A stretch of DNA of 32,778 bases from JBAJNL01 sp036881885 (lineage in GTDB: Bacteria > Pseudomonadota > Alphaproteobacteria > Holosporales > Hepatobacteraceae), in the NCBI GenBank assembly GCA_036881885.1, contig JBAJNL010000012.1, positions 1-32,778 on the forward strand. Reading direction: 5' to 3'. The notes beneath the pieces were generated by a model that was not told the origin of the DNA, made no database searches, and saw nothing but the letters and a program-made list of their open reading frames with translations. Within the stretch, counting starts at the first letter, position 1. Every line of letters starts with the position of its first letter. Shown here piece after piece: positions 6,949 to 15,194 of this stretch. The translations under genes and the position numbers were made by a program.

Positions 6949-9663
6949 TTAAGAGACCTTCTCCCATGAGGTGCCACTTTTGCTGTCGATGCGCAGGGGC
7001 ACTTGAAGCGCGGCAACGCTTTCCATGCACGCAACCAGTTTGGGTTTAAGGTGTGCAAGGGCGTCAGGTGGCCCTTCAAACAAAAGTTCGTCATGAATTT
7101 GCAACAGCAAGACCACAGACTGATTGCCGGTTGCCTTGTCTGCAGCAGGTGTGAGGGGTGTCAGCACTTTTTGTACCTCAAGCATGGCCCGTTTAATCAG
7201 ATCAGCGCTGGTGCCTTGCAAGGGGGCATTGATGGCCAGCCGCTCGGCAGCGCTGCGCCGTGCATAATTTGCATGACGAATGTCGCCGATATAACAGCGC
7301 CGCCCCCACAAGGTTTCGACGTATCCTGTCTTGATGGCCTGATCAATGCACTGCTGCATGTAATCTTCGATGCCTGCATACACCTTCAGATAGTGTTTGA
7401 TGTAAGCTTCGGCCTTGGTGCGCGAAATGGCCAATCGTTCTGAAAGCCCATAGCCGCTCATGCCATAGATAATGCCAAAATTAATCATTTTGGCGGTACG
7501 CCGTTCGTCTTCGGTGACATCTTCGATCTTTGTTTCAAACATCTCAGAGGCCGTTTTTTTGTGGATATCATCGCCGTTTCGAAAAGCCTGTATCAAAGGC
7601 GCCACTTGCCCCATGTGCGCCAAAAGTCTTAGCTCGATCTGTGAATAATCAAGTGACAAAAAGTGACATCCCAGTGATGGAATGAAGGCGCCACGAATAG
7701 CGCGTCCTTGCGCGGTTCGCACGGGAATGTTTTGCAAATTGGGATTAATGGACGACAGGCGTCCTGTGGATGTTGACGTGCTTTGAAAGGTGGTGTGCAC
7801 TTTGTGCGTTGAAGGGTGCATGTCTTGCAGCAAGCCATCAACATAGGTGCTTTTCAGTTTGGAAAGCTGCCGAATCTCAAGCAGTGGTGCAATGATGGGA
7901 TGATCAATAGCTTCTAGCACATCGCTGCTGGTACTAAAAACGCCTGTTTTGCCCTTTTTTGTGGGCGGTTTCAGCGCCATGTGCGTGAACAAAATCTCAC
8001 TCAACTGCTTGGGCGAGGCCACGTTAAACGTTTTGCCAGCAAGGCGCCACACATCTTGTGTACGCAGATCAAGCGTTTTTTCAAAAGCGGCCCCCAGCTC
8101 TTTAAGGCGCTGTGGCTCCAAACAAATACCTTGCTGTTCCATGCGCCTTAAAACGCAATTTAAAGGAAGATCAAGGGTTTTATAAAGGGCAAACAACCGT
8201 TTTTTCTTTAACGCTGCTTTGCCCAAAAGATAAGCGGCGTGTGTTGCATGGGCTTTAAAACAGGCCGTTTGCAGATCGTCAGGCGCCAGCCCTTCGTTTT
8301 CTAGAAAGGTTTTGACAGCATCAAGATTAAGCTGCACGTCCTCGCCGCCCAGTCGTTTGTAAAGCGGTAAGATGTCGTCATCCTTTAAAGGCCCAAACAG
8401 CAAATAGCTTATCAACGCTGTGTCTTCAAGGGGGCGGGGAGTGTGTTGCGGAAAAAGATCCAAAAGGGCGCTGCTTTTATGCACGACTTTCAACACAAAA
8501 GGTGCCTGCATCAGCTGCTGAACGCTAGCAAGCATGTCAGGGGTTTGTAAGCTTTCAGCGGGCAAAAAGCCTAGCGCAACGTTTGAGGTGGCTAAAAGTA
8601 AGCCATCTAAGGTGCTGGGGAAAGAGGTGGCGCGTTGACTAAAAAGCGAGTCTTCTGTATCGGGTGCGCTTTTGTGTTTTGTGGTTTTTGCTTGATACAA
8701 AGGGTGCAAAGCGCACAAGCCTGTTTGGTTGATCTGTTTTGCAAACGCTTCAAAGGCCGCTTTGCTGTTCAGCAGATGTAGGCGAAGGTTTTGTTGAGGG
8801 GGAGCGGTGTTTGTTTGAGCCAAAAAACGTCGCAGCAGTGTTTCAAAACCTTGCGCGCGCAAGAAAGCGGCGCCTTTTTCTGTGTCAAGGCCTTGAAAAG
8901 CAAGTTGCTCTAAGGGGATGTTAAGGGGCGCATCGGTTTTAAGCAGCGCCAGCTCGCGCGATAAAAAGGCGTTCTCTTTGTGTTGGGCCAAAAGGGTGCG
9001 CAGGCGCTCGCGCTTCACCTCATCAATGTGATCGTAAAGTGTTTCAAGGGTTTTGTACGTTTGCACCAGCGAGGCGGCCGTTTTGGGGCCCACACCAGGA
9101 ATGCCTGGAATATTATCTGACGCATCGCCCATTAAAGCTTGCACCTGCAAGACGTCTTTGGGAGGCACGCCAAATTTTTTGATCACATCGTCATCTGAAA
9201 GCCACTTTTCTTTCATGGGGTCAAAAAGATGAACGGTGTCAGATAAAAGCTGCATCAAATCTTTATCGCTTGACACCAATGCAACGTTCTGCCCTTTTTG
9301 TGACAGCGCAGATGCATAAGAGGCAAGCAGGTCGTCAGCTTCAAGGCCTTCTTTTGCAATGCAGGGCAGGCCAAAGGCATCGCATGCTTGGCGCACCAAA
9401 TCAAATTGCGGCACCAAGTCATCGGGTGGCACGGCGCGATTCGCTTTATAGGCGTCAAAAAGCGTGTGGCGAAACGTGGGGGCTTTGCTGTCAAAGACAA
9501 CGCCCAATCCTTCGGGTTTTTTTGTGCCCACCAGTTTCAACAGCATGGCAATAAAACCATAAAGAGCGCCCACCGGTGTGCCGTCCTCACGGGCAAGAGG
9601 AGGCAAGGCATGGTACGCTCTAAAGATGAAATGTGATGCGTCAATCAAGTAAAAATGTGACAT
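6949..9663 (-). CDS. polA: DNA polymerase I with degenerate proofreading domain
   Basis: 904-residue repair and Okazaki-processing polymerase. Residues 1 to about 270 are the 5' nuclease (LIDASHFIFRAYHALPP, YKANR, EGLEADDLLAS, SSDKDLMQLL, GDASDNIPGIPGVGPKTA). The C-terminal half is the Klenow polymerase with motif A DYSQIELRLLAH, motif B RRTAKMINFGIIYG and motif C IHDELLFE, all intact. The middle 3'-5' exonuclease domain is present in length but has lost its metal-binding residues: the ExoI DxE site reads LCALHPL, the ExoII Asp region reads LKVVHKSSALLDLF, and the ExoIII Y-x(3)-D region reads AHATHAAYLL. It should polymerise and process flaps but not proofread. It is transcribed alone, divergently from the porin gene; the ATG is preceded by a weak AGG site. 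Confidence 0.97.
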   Translation of the reverse strand: MSHFYLIDASHFIFRAYHALPPLAREDGTPVGALYGFIAMLLKLVGTKKPEGLGVVFDSKAPTFRHTLFDAYKANRAVPPDDLVPQFDLVRQACDAFGLPCIAKEGLEADDLLASYASALSQKGQNVALVSSDKDLMQLLSDTVHLFDPMKEKWLSDDDVIKKFGVPPKDVLQVQALMGDASDNIPGIPGVGPKTAASLVQTYKTLETLYDHIDEVKRERLRTLLAQHKENAFLSRELALLKTDAPLNIPLEQLAFQGLDTEKGAAFLRAQGFETLLRRFLAQTNTAPPQQNLRLHLLNSKAAFEAFAKQINQTGLCALHPLYQAKTTKHKSAPDTEDSLFSQRATSFPSTLDGLLLATSNVALGFLPAESLQTPDMLASVQQLMQAPFVLKVVHKSSALLDLFPQHTPRPLEDTALISYLLFGPLKDDDILPLYKRLGGEDVQLNLDAVKTFLENEGLAPDDLQTACFKAHATHAAYLLGKAALKKKRLFALYKTLDLPLNCVLRRMEQQGICLEPQRLKELGAAFEKTLDLRTQDVWRLAGKTFNVASPKQLSEILFTHMALKPPTKKGKTGVFSTSSDVLEAIDHPIIAPLLEIRQLSKLKSTYVDGLLQDMHPSTHKVHTTFQSTSTSTGRLSSINPNLQNIPVRTAQGRAIRGAFIPSLGCHFLSLDYSQIELRLLAHMGQVAPLIQAFRNGDDIHKKTASEMFETKIEDVTEDERRTAKMINFGIIYGMSGYGLSERLAISRTKAEAYIKHYLKVYAGIEDYMQQCIDQAIKTGYVETLWGRRCYIGDIRHANYARRSAAERLAINAPLQGTSADLIKRAMLEVQKVLTPLTPAADKATGNQSVVLLLQIHDELLFEGPPDALAHLKPKLVACMESVAALQVPLRIDSKSGTSWEKVS

Positions 9664-9742
9664 TTTTGCCTATAAAATAGAAATGTAATGCTAAAAGACA
9701 CGTAAGAGGTTTTTTTTCTGTGGTCTTTAGCAGAACTTTGGT

Positions 9743-9757
9743 TTAACATCCCCTTAA
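9743..9757 (+). promoter_or_regulatory. Candidate CtrA-binding site upstream of porin
   Basis: TTAACATCCCCTTAA is a perfect TTAA-N7-TTAA full site, the consensus for the alphaproteobacterial response regulator CtrA. It lies 30 bases before the porin ATG, in the polA/porin divergent region. An overlapping inverted repeat, CCTTAA/TTAAGG (9752-9770), could form a hairpin just before the ribosome site. A match by chance somewhere in 33 kb is not improbable, so the support is position plus consensus only. Confidence 0.45.
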
Positions 9758-9786
9758 CTTTTTATTAAGGCTAAAGAGGTTCACGC

Positions 9787-11184
9787 ATGCGGTCAACAAA
9801 CTTTTTCAAGATATCCCTTACCTTGGGAGTTGCCAGCATGATGTGGTCTTCTGTTTTAGGAGCCGCAACGGCTACCACCTCTGTTTCAAGTGCTAACCCA
9901 AAGGGTCCAACGCTGTCTATCACTGGTGCGTTAATGTTTAACAGCTATTTTGGCAGTCAAAAAAACAAAAACACGCTGTATTATGAAAAGGGCAGTGCCG
10001 GCAGTAATCCCGCAACAAACGATATCACGGTTGAATCACGCCAAGATGGCAATGCTTCTCAAGCGTTTGCCCTTGATAACGCCAAGATGGCTTTTCAAAT
10101 CAAGGACAAGATTGATTTTGCAACCTTTCATGAATGGTTTTTGTCGATGATGCTGTCGGGCGATCGCTCGGCCAAAACGTATCGTATTGTGCCACAGGTG
10201 TATTTGGCCTTGTTTTCTAAGTTTGTCACCATGCACCTTGGTAACTATATCGGTGTCGAAGATTTGATGGCCTATGGTGGCGGTATGTTGATGGGGGCCT
10301 CGGGTGGTTTTGCCTCAAGCGGTCACCGCAACTTTGTGAACATCACAACGGGTGCGTATCCAAAGATCGAACTTGCGGGCGATTCAGATGATGCCACAAA
10401 AATGACATTGATCTCGCCACGTCTGTGGGGTTTTCAGATAGGTGCTAGCTATTCGCCAGATACAGGGCGCTTGGGGCGGCGCAACCGCAATGATGTCTCG
10501 CCACTGTCAACGTCAGACATTATGTACAACAAGAATTTCTGGGCCTTTGGTCTTAACTTTATGGAATTCTTGGCGACCGACATCCGGGTGGCACTCTCGG
10601 CAACAGCTGTCACGGGTACGCCTTATGCGTTGTCAAAAGACGGCAGGCCAGGGCATGACGGCGAGATTGTGAATTTTTACAGAACCCAAGGTGTGGCCGT
10701 GGGTGGTGTGATGTATTGGGGCGATTTTGCCATTGGTTCAGAATACGGCTGGCAAGGGCAAACGGGTCAATTTAAAGGCACAAACAACGTCACGCCTGAC
10801 CATCCAAATGGTGCAAAACCAACCTTAACGTATGTGGGAAGCAAGGCACAAGGGCCGCGCTTTGTGGATGTGGCGATTTCGTATTTCTTTGACCCCGACC
10901 TTAAAGGTGTGCTGGGTTACTATTACAGCTGGCGCAAAACAGGCTTTTCAGACGCCAACGGTGCACATCGCGCCACTGCAAGTATCTGGAACGCCTCGCT
11001 TACCTATCAGGCGTGCCCTGGGCTTGAGGTGTATGTTGAAGGCTTCTTGCATAATACCAAGAACCCCTCAGCTGTTTACGAGGCACAAAATCGCTTGATG
11101 TATGTTGATAACCTTAAAAAGTACGACGCGGTTGAAAACCAAAAAGCACAAACGATTTTGGTGGGTACCAAAGTTAGCTTCTAA
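9787..11184 (+). CDS. Outer-membrane porin-like beta-barrel protein
   Basis: Predicted 465-residue outer-membrane protein. It starts with a signal peptide (MRSTNFFK, then a hydrophobic segment, cleavage probably after A-T-A near residue 29-30). The mature chain is rich in Gly, Ser, Asn and aromatic residues with alternating short strands (ALMFNSYFGSQK, VAISYFFDPDLKGVLGYYYSW, LTYQACPGLEVYVEGFLH) and ends in Phe (ILVGTKVSF), the usual C-terminal signal for barrel assembly by BamA. Length and layout fit a 16-stranded general porin. The exact porin subfamily and substrate are not identifiable. AGAGG lies 8 bases before the ATG, and a candidate CtrA site precedes it, so surface-protein expression may follow the cell cycle (inference). 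Confidence 0.8.
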   Translation: MRSTNFFKISLTLGVASMMWSSVLGAATATTSVSSANPKGPTLSITGALMFNSYFGSQKNKNTLYYEKGSAGSNPATNDITVESRQDGNASQAFALDNAKMAFQIKDKIDFATFHEWFLSMMLSGDRSAKTYRIVPQVYLALFSKFVTMHLGNYIGVEDLMAYGGGMLMGASGGFASSGHRNFVNITTGAYPKIELAGDSDDATKMTLISPRLWGFQIGASYSPDTGRLGRRNRNDVSPLSTSDIMYNKNFWAFGLNFMEFLATDIRVALSATAVTGTPYALSKDGRPGHDGEIVNFYRTQGVAVGGVMYWGDFAIGSEYGWQGQTGQFKGTNNVTPDHPNGAKPTLTYVGSKAQGPRFVDVAISYFFDPDLKGVLGYYYSWRKTGFSDANGAHRATASIWNASLTYQACPGLEVYVEGFLHNTKNPSAVYEAQNRLMYVDNLKKYDAVENQKAQTILVGTKVSF

Positions 11185-11193
11185 CACCGAGCT

Positions 11194-11218
11194 GCCCCTT
11201 TTGTTAAAAAGGGGGCAT
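11194..11218 (+). terminator. Hairpin after porin gene, possible terminator
   Basis: TGCCCCTTTT pairs with AAAAGGGGGCA across a short loop (10 bp with one wobble), beginning 10 bases after the porin stop. It is not followed by a T run, so it may protect the mRNA 3' end rather than be a classic intrinsic terminator. Confidence 0.5.
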
Positions 11219-11236
11219 GTGCTAAGCCTTTGAGTG

Positions 11237-11250
11237 TCATTGCGACGCGG
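11237..11250 (+). repeat. Type-A repeat remnant lacking its centre
   Basis: TCATTGCGACGCGG joins the left block directly to the right block, as if the whole central palindrome had been deleted. It lies 18 bases before a complete type-A copy. Confidence 0.6.
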
Positions 11251-11267
11251 CCGTCTCCCCAAAGCTG

Positions 11268-11319
11268 TCATTGCGAGGAGCCTTGGGGCGACGTGGCAAT
11301 CCATTGTGTGCCTTGGTCG
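11268..11319 (+). repeat. Type-A palindromic repeat with 3' tail
   Basis: Left block TCATTGCGAGGAG, centre GCCTTGGGGC, right block CGACGTGGCAATCC, and the family tail TTGTGTGCCTTGG. A reversed type-B copy follows 17 bases later. Confidence 0.85.
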
Positions 11320-11335
11320 CTGTTGTGTCAGCTAA

Positions 11336-11370
11336 GTGGATCGCCGCAGGTGGGCGCCTTCGCGATGACG
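11336..11370 (-). repeat. Type-B palindromic repeat (reverse)
   Basis: On the minus strand it reads CGTCATCGCGAAGGC, a central spacer, then CTGCGGCGATCCAC. Outer ATCGC/GCGAT arms pair. Confidence 0.85.
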
Positions 11371-11506
11371 AAGATTAGACACATGACACGATAACGAGGA
11401 CACAGTTTATCTGCAATTGGGCGTCTTTTCAGACGGATAATCCTTTGATACGATGACGGGTATTGTTTTGGTTGTTTGGTAAAAGTCAGTGGTAGGGCCT
11501 TCTTTG

Positions 11507-12811
11507 ATGCATGCATCATCTAGCAACGCGTCGGTTGCTTCTTTACTGCAGCAGTGCCAAAAGGCGCTGGACTTACCGCCGCCTTCGGCGTGCGGGCCTG
11601 TGGCCGTTGCCATGTCAGGCGGGGTCGACAGCAGCACCATTGCCGCCGTTTTAAAACACCTGGGCTATACGCCCCTTGGGCTAACGCTTAAGCTTTATAC
11701 ACCCAAGCAAACAACCGCTTCACAAGGCACATGCTGTGCAGGACGTGACATTCGCGATGCCAAAGCTGTGGCACAGCGTATGGGGTTTTCGCATTATGTG
11801 CTTGACTATGAAAGTCAGTTCAAACAAGGCGTGATCGACCCCTTTGTGAGCGCGTATGCCAAAGGTGAAACACCTGTTCCGTGTGTGTTGTGCAATCAGA
11901 CGGTGAAGTTTTATGACCTTTTAAAGCAGGCACAAACGCTGGGGTGCGTGGCGCTTGTCACGGGCCATTATGTGCAGCGCATTCGCTCTGGCGCGCACAC
12001 CCATTTGCTGCGTGGCATTGATGAAACGCGTGACCAAAGCTATTTTATGTTTGCCACCACAAAAGAAGAGCTGAAGATGGCCCGCTTTCCGTTGGGCGGG
12101 CTGCGCAAAAGCCAAACGCGCAAGCTGGCTGACCACTTTGAACTTGAGGTGGCGCAAAAGCAAGAAAGCCAAGATATTTGTTTTGTGGGTGGCGGCAAAT
12201 ACACCGATGTGCTGAAAAGACTAGATCCACACAGCTTTAAAGCCGGGGATATCGTTGATACAACTGGCAAAGTGTTAGGGCAGCATCAAGGTATTGCAGC
12301 CTACACAGTGGGGCAGCGCAAGGGGTTGGGGCTTAGCTCCAAGGCACCTCTTTTTGTGTTAAAAGTAGATGCTGCCAAAAATCAGGTGGTTGTGGGCCCC
12401 AAAGAAGGGCTTTTGTGTAAACAACTGTCTGTTCAGGGTATGAACTGGCTTTTTGAGCCGCAAACCACGCTGCCCTTAGAGATCTCTGTGCGTTTGCGCT
12501 CAACGGGGCCGTTTTCAAAAGCGCGGGTGTTGCTTGATGCCCATAACAAAGCGGCTCTTGTGACGTTAGAGGATGGACAGATGGGAATTGCCAAAGGGCA
12601 AGCTTGTGTTTTTTACCAGGGCCAGCGCGTTCTGGGAGGGGGATGGATTACACAGGCAGAAAACGTGGCGCTGCACACCAATACACATAAAAAATGGGAG
12701 GATCTATGGCGCACACACAAAAGCCACACACACCAAAGTGTCTACACGAAGGCGCAAGCACCCCTTGCACCCACCACACCTTTAAAGGCGCACGCACAGC
12801 CAGCTGCGTGA
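11507..12811 (+). CDS. mnmA: tRNA-specific 2-thiouridylase MnmA
   Basis: Makes 2-thiouridine at U34 of tRNA-Lys/Glu/Gln, using ATP and sulphur relayed through the Tus/IscS pathway. PP-loop SGGVDSS near the N-terminus; the two catalytic cysteines lie in CVLCN and ESQDICFV; the GHY and RDQSYF stretches and the C-terminal beta-barrel ending near GGGWI are all present. The ATG at 11507 has a TAGGG ribosome site; an upstream in-frame GTG at 11489 is less likely. The ORF continues about 50 residues past the normal end of the family as a His/Thr/Ala/Pro-rich tail, and this tail overlaps the start of the next gene by up to 106-118 bp in another frame. The tail is unlike any MnmA domain I know. Confidence 0.95.
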   Translation: MHASSSNASVASLLQQCQKALDLPPPSACGPVAVAMSGGVDSSTIAAVLKHLGYTPLGLTLKLYTPKQTTASQGTCCAGRDIRDAKAVAQRMGFSHYVLDYESQFKQGVIDPFVSAYAKGETPVPCVLCNQTVKFYDLLKQAQTLGCVALVTGHYVQRIRSGAHTHLLRGIDETRDQSYFMFATTKEELKMARFPLGGLRKSQTRKLADHFELEVAQKQESQDICFVGGGKYTDVLKRLDPHSFKAGDIVDTTGKVLGQHQGIAAYTVGQRKGLGLSSKAPLFVLKVDAAKNQVVVGPKEGLLCKQLSVQGMNWLFEPQTTLPLEISVRLRSTGPFSKARVLLDAHNKAALVTLEDGQMGIAKGQACVFYQGQRVLGGGWITQAENVALHTNTHKKWEDLWRTHKSHTHQSVYTKAQAPLAPTTPLKAHAQPAA

Positions 12812-13356
12812 TGCTCGTTGCGTGGACGGGCTTGGCGTCGTTTGGCATGGCAGAAAATGGCACAACAGAGAAAGCACTGGTGGCGAAGCCGCAAAAGCCT
12901 GCGGCCAAAGCTACAAAAACACCCCGATCTGACAAACCAGCGCTTGAATCGGTTGAGGTTGACACAGGCAATGACCTTGAAGTGATGTCACACAAAGATA
13001 AAATGGCGCTTTTGTACAGCATTCCAAAAAAGGTGCGCTCGGAAAAAACGGCTATTACCTGCAAGCACCTGATTCGCAATCAACTGACCATGCCGCCCGA
13101 TGGCAGGGTTGATCGCATTTGTGGCGCGGCCATGCAGGCGTGTATTGTGTTTGAGTCGCTTAAGTTTTTAGAAAGGCACAAGCAAAGCCCGTTTTCGCCC
13201 GAAAAGACGCGCTATTTAAGACTGTTTTCTGAGGCGCAAACAAAAAGGTGGCGTGCTTTTTGTCATGCCAGCCGCGTGGCCTTTAGAAACCCCAAGTTTC
13301 AAGAAGAGGTGTTTGACTGGAACAACACCAGTGGCCGTGACGCCGAAAAGCTTTGA
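12706..13356 (+). CDS. Exported hypothetical protein overlapping mnmA
   Basis: Unrecognised protein. Three starts are possible: ATG 12694; ATG 12706, with a strong GGGAGG 4 bases upstream (chosen, 216 aa); or ATG 12811, which overlaps the mnmA stop as TGATG. A hydrophobic segment (ASCVMLVAWTGLASFGMA) preceded by Lys/Arg and followed by a polar Lys/Ala/Pro linker looks like a signal peptide. It would sit at residues about 33-48 with the chosen start, unusually far in. The C-terminal 130 residues are basic and probably helical, with cysteines in TCKHL, RICGAAMQACIVF and RAFCHAS that could form disulphides. The gene ends 18 bp before the convergent Nudix gene. Function unknown; the start is uncertain. 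Confidence 0.65.
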   Translation: MAHTQKPHTPKCLHEGASTPCTHHTFKGARTASCVMLVAWTGLASFGMAENGTTEKALVAKPQKPAAKATKTPRSDKPALESVEVDTGNDLEVMSHKDKMALLYSIPKKVRSEKTAITCKHLIRNQLTMPPDGRVDRICGAAMQACIVFESLKFLERHKQSPFSPEKTRYLRLFSEAQTKRWRAFCHASRVAFRNPKFQEEVFDWNNTSGRDAEKL

Positions 13357-13374
13357 GCTGGAAGGAAGGGGGCG

Positions 13375-13851
13375 TCACCACAAAAGGCTGCAAGGCGTTG
13401 CGCCAACAAATTCTTTAAGGCGACGATCTGTGCCTGGTTGAATGTCTGCGGGCAGGGCATCCAATGGAAAGAAGTCGCCTTGATCAATCTCGATCGAGCG
13501 AAACTTGGGCGCGTGTTGTGTGGCATCAATGCGCGTTTCGTAAAGAAAGATATAGTCCAAGCGGTTTTGATAGGTTGATAAAAAGCATTGTCTTAAAGAG
13601 ACGTCTTTTTTATCAAGCTTAAGGCCGGCTTCTTCAAAAGTCTCTCTGATGGCCGCATCAAGGGGATGCTCATACCGCGCAACGCCGCCACCGGGAAAGA
13701 CCCATTTTTTTGTATCACGACGCCTTACAAGAAACACACGCTTTTTCTGATCAACAATCAACATCTGTGAGCCAAGCGACAAAGGAACAAAAAACCGGCG
13801 CCACCATTTTCTTAAAAAGCGCGCAAAGCGCAAGAGAAGCAGTTTGATCAT
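13375..13851 (-). CDS. Nudix hydrolase with N-terminal basic/hydrophobic segment
   Basis: Pyrophosphohydrolase that cleaves nucleoside-diphosphate-linked compounds. A perfect Nudix box, G-x5-E-x7-REUxEExGU, is read as GGVARYEHPLDAAI followed by RETFEEAGL; its glutamates bind Mg2+. The ATG at 13851 (AGGG 9 bases upstream) gives 158 residues; the frame is open to a TTG at 13914, which is less convincing. The first 25 residues (MIKLLLLRFARFLRKWWRRFF) are strongly basic and amphipathic, a possible membrane-surface anchor not usual in Nudix enzymes. The substrate cannot be told from the box alone. Convergent with the exported protein, divergent from nrdB. Confidence 0.9.
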   Translation of the reverse strand: MIKLLLLRFARFLRKWWRRFFVPLSLGSQMLIVDQKKRVFLVRRRDTKKWVFPGGGVARYEHPLDAAIRETFEEAGLKLDKKDVSLRQCFLSTYQNRLDYIFLYETRIDATQHAPKFRSIEIDQGDFFPLDALPADIQPGTDRRLKEFVGATPCSLLW

Positions 13852-13940
13852 TGGCGCTGCCCTAAGCTTGAAAAAGGTTGGTGTATTCTGAAGTGATTGT
13901 ATCAAAACTGTCAAGTCTTTTACGGCCTAAGGCATAGCGT

Positions 13941-13970
13941 GCGTTTGAAAAGAAAATGCTTTTCAAATGC
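13941..13970 (+). promoter_or_regulatory. Long inverted repeat upstream of nrdB
   Basis: TTTGAAAAG and CTTTTCAAA are perfect 9-bp inverted arms around AAAATG. Flanking GC bases extend the stem to 12 bp with one G-T pair. It lies about 93 bases before the nrdB ATG, in the divergent Nudix/nrdB space. It has no T run, so an operator or mRNA leader hairpin is more likely than a terminator. It does not match the NrdR box. Confidence 0.45.
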
Positions 13971-14062
13971 TTGCGCTGCGGGCTTTTGAAAAAAGAAGCT
14001 GGTGCCAGGACATCTGTTGGCGTATTCTTTGGGTAGTTTATCTGAACATCAAAGGAGCCAGG

Positions 14063-15181
14063 ATGACACAAACGCAGCAGACATCTCCCCTTAAGGTTGC
14101 ACCAGAAGACAAAAAGAATGCCCCTATTGAAACAGTGTCGCCTCTTTTTAAACCAAACCCCATTTACAAGCCTTTTCGCTACCCTTGGGCTTTTGAGGCT
14201 TGGCAGACGCAGCAACGCATTCACTGGCTTCCGGACGAGGTGTCGATGGCGGATGACCTTAAAGACTGGAACAACAAGCTAACGGATGCCGAAAAAAACC
14301 TTTTGATGCAGATTTTTCGCTTTTTCACACAAATGGATATTGGTGTGAATAACTGTTATATGCAGTATTACGGACGCCTGTTTCAACCCATTGAAATCCG
14401 CATGATGTTGTCGGCTTTTTCAAACATCGAGACAGTGCATATTCAAGGGTATTCGTACCTGCTTGAAACACTGGGTATTCCCGACGCCGAGTACCAGGCC
14501 TTTTTAAACTACAAGGCTATGAGCGAAAAGTGGGAATACATGCAAGAGTTTGGCGGTGACTCGCTTCAAGACATCGCGCTGACGCTGGCCTTTTTCTCGG
14601 GCTTTGGCGAGGGAGTGCAGCTGTTTGCCTCGTTTGTGATGCTGATGAATTTCCCCAGATTCAACAAAATGAAGGGCATGGGGCAGATTGTCTCGTGGTC
14701 GATTCGTTATGAAACATTGCATGTGCATTCGATGACGCACCTGTTTCGCACGCTAATTGAAGAGCATCCCTTTTTGTGGACCGAGGCCCTGCGTGAGAAA
14801 ATCAAACGTGTGTGCGAAAAAATTGTCTCGCTTGAGGACTCTTTTATTGACCTTGCGTTCGAGCTTGGGCCCATCGAGGGACTGACCGCAGAAAGCACCA
14901 AAAAGTATATCCGCTATATCGCCAACAGGCGGCTTTCGCAGCTGGGCTTGCCGGCCATGTATGATGTGAAAAAAGATCCCTTGCCCTGGATGGAAGAGAT
15001 GACAACGGGGCTTGAGTTTACAAACTTTTTTGAAAACCGCGCAACCGAGTATGCCAAAGCGTCCACCAAGGGCACCTGGAAAGATGCCTTCGCGTTGTTT
15101 GATGAACAGATGGCCAAACATCTGGTCAAAAAGGCCGCGGACGATAAAGCGACAATTACAAGCTTAAAACCTGCGTCATAG
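14063..15181 (+). CDS. nrdB: Ribonucleoside-diphosphate reductase subunit beta (class Ia R2)
   Basis: Carries the diiron-tyrosyl radical cofactor that drives deoxyribonucleotide synthesis with NrdA. The ATG at 14063, with AAAGGAG just upstream, gives 372 residues; the reading frame is open 32 codons further but without family resemblance. All cofactor residues are present with E. coli spacing: Asp92, Glu123, His126, radical Tyr130 (in ETVHIQGY), Glu183 (FGEGVQL), Glu217 and His220 (RYETLHVH). It is therefore a classical tyrosyl-radical R2 rather than a Y-less subclass Ic protein. nrdA is not adjacent. A hairpin and a type-B repeat follow the stop. Confidence 0.95.
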   Translation: MTQTQQTSPLKVAPEDKKNAPIETVSPLFKPNPIYKPFRYPWAFEAWQTQQRIHWLPDEVSMADDLKDWNNKLTDAEKNLLMQIFRFFTQMDIGVNNCYMQYYGRLFQPIEIRMMLSAFSNIETVHIQGYSYLLETLGIPDAEYQAFLNYKAMSEKWEYMQEFGGDSLQDIALTLAFFSGFGEGVQLFASFVMLMNFPRFNKMKGMGQIVSWSIRYETLHVHSMTHLFRTLIEEHPFLWTEALREKIKRVCEKIVSLEDSFIDLAFELGPIEGLTAESTKKYIRYIANRRLSQLGLPAMYDVKKDPLPWMEEMTTGLEFTNFFENRATEYAKASTKGTWKDAFALFDEQMAKHLVKKAADDKATITSLKPAS

Positions 15182-15194
15182 CGTTTAGGGCGGG

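Larger units (their letters stand above)
11185..11506. other. Intergenic region porin-mnmA with repeat cluster
   Basis: 322 bases without a gene. In order it holds the porin hairpin, a type-A remnant, a full type-A repeat, a reversed type-B repeat, and then about 135 bases of unique sequence before mnmA with no recognisable promoter consensus. Minus-strand open frames here are made of repeat sequence. Confidence 0.6.

Noticed and set aside
13967..14062. nrdB starting 32 codons earlier
   Set aside because: The extra residues are unlike R2 proteins and overlap the inverted repeat, while the ATG at 14063 has AAAGGAG in place.
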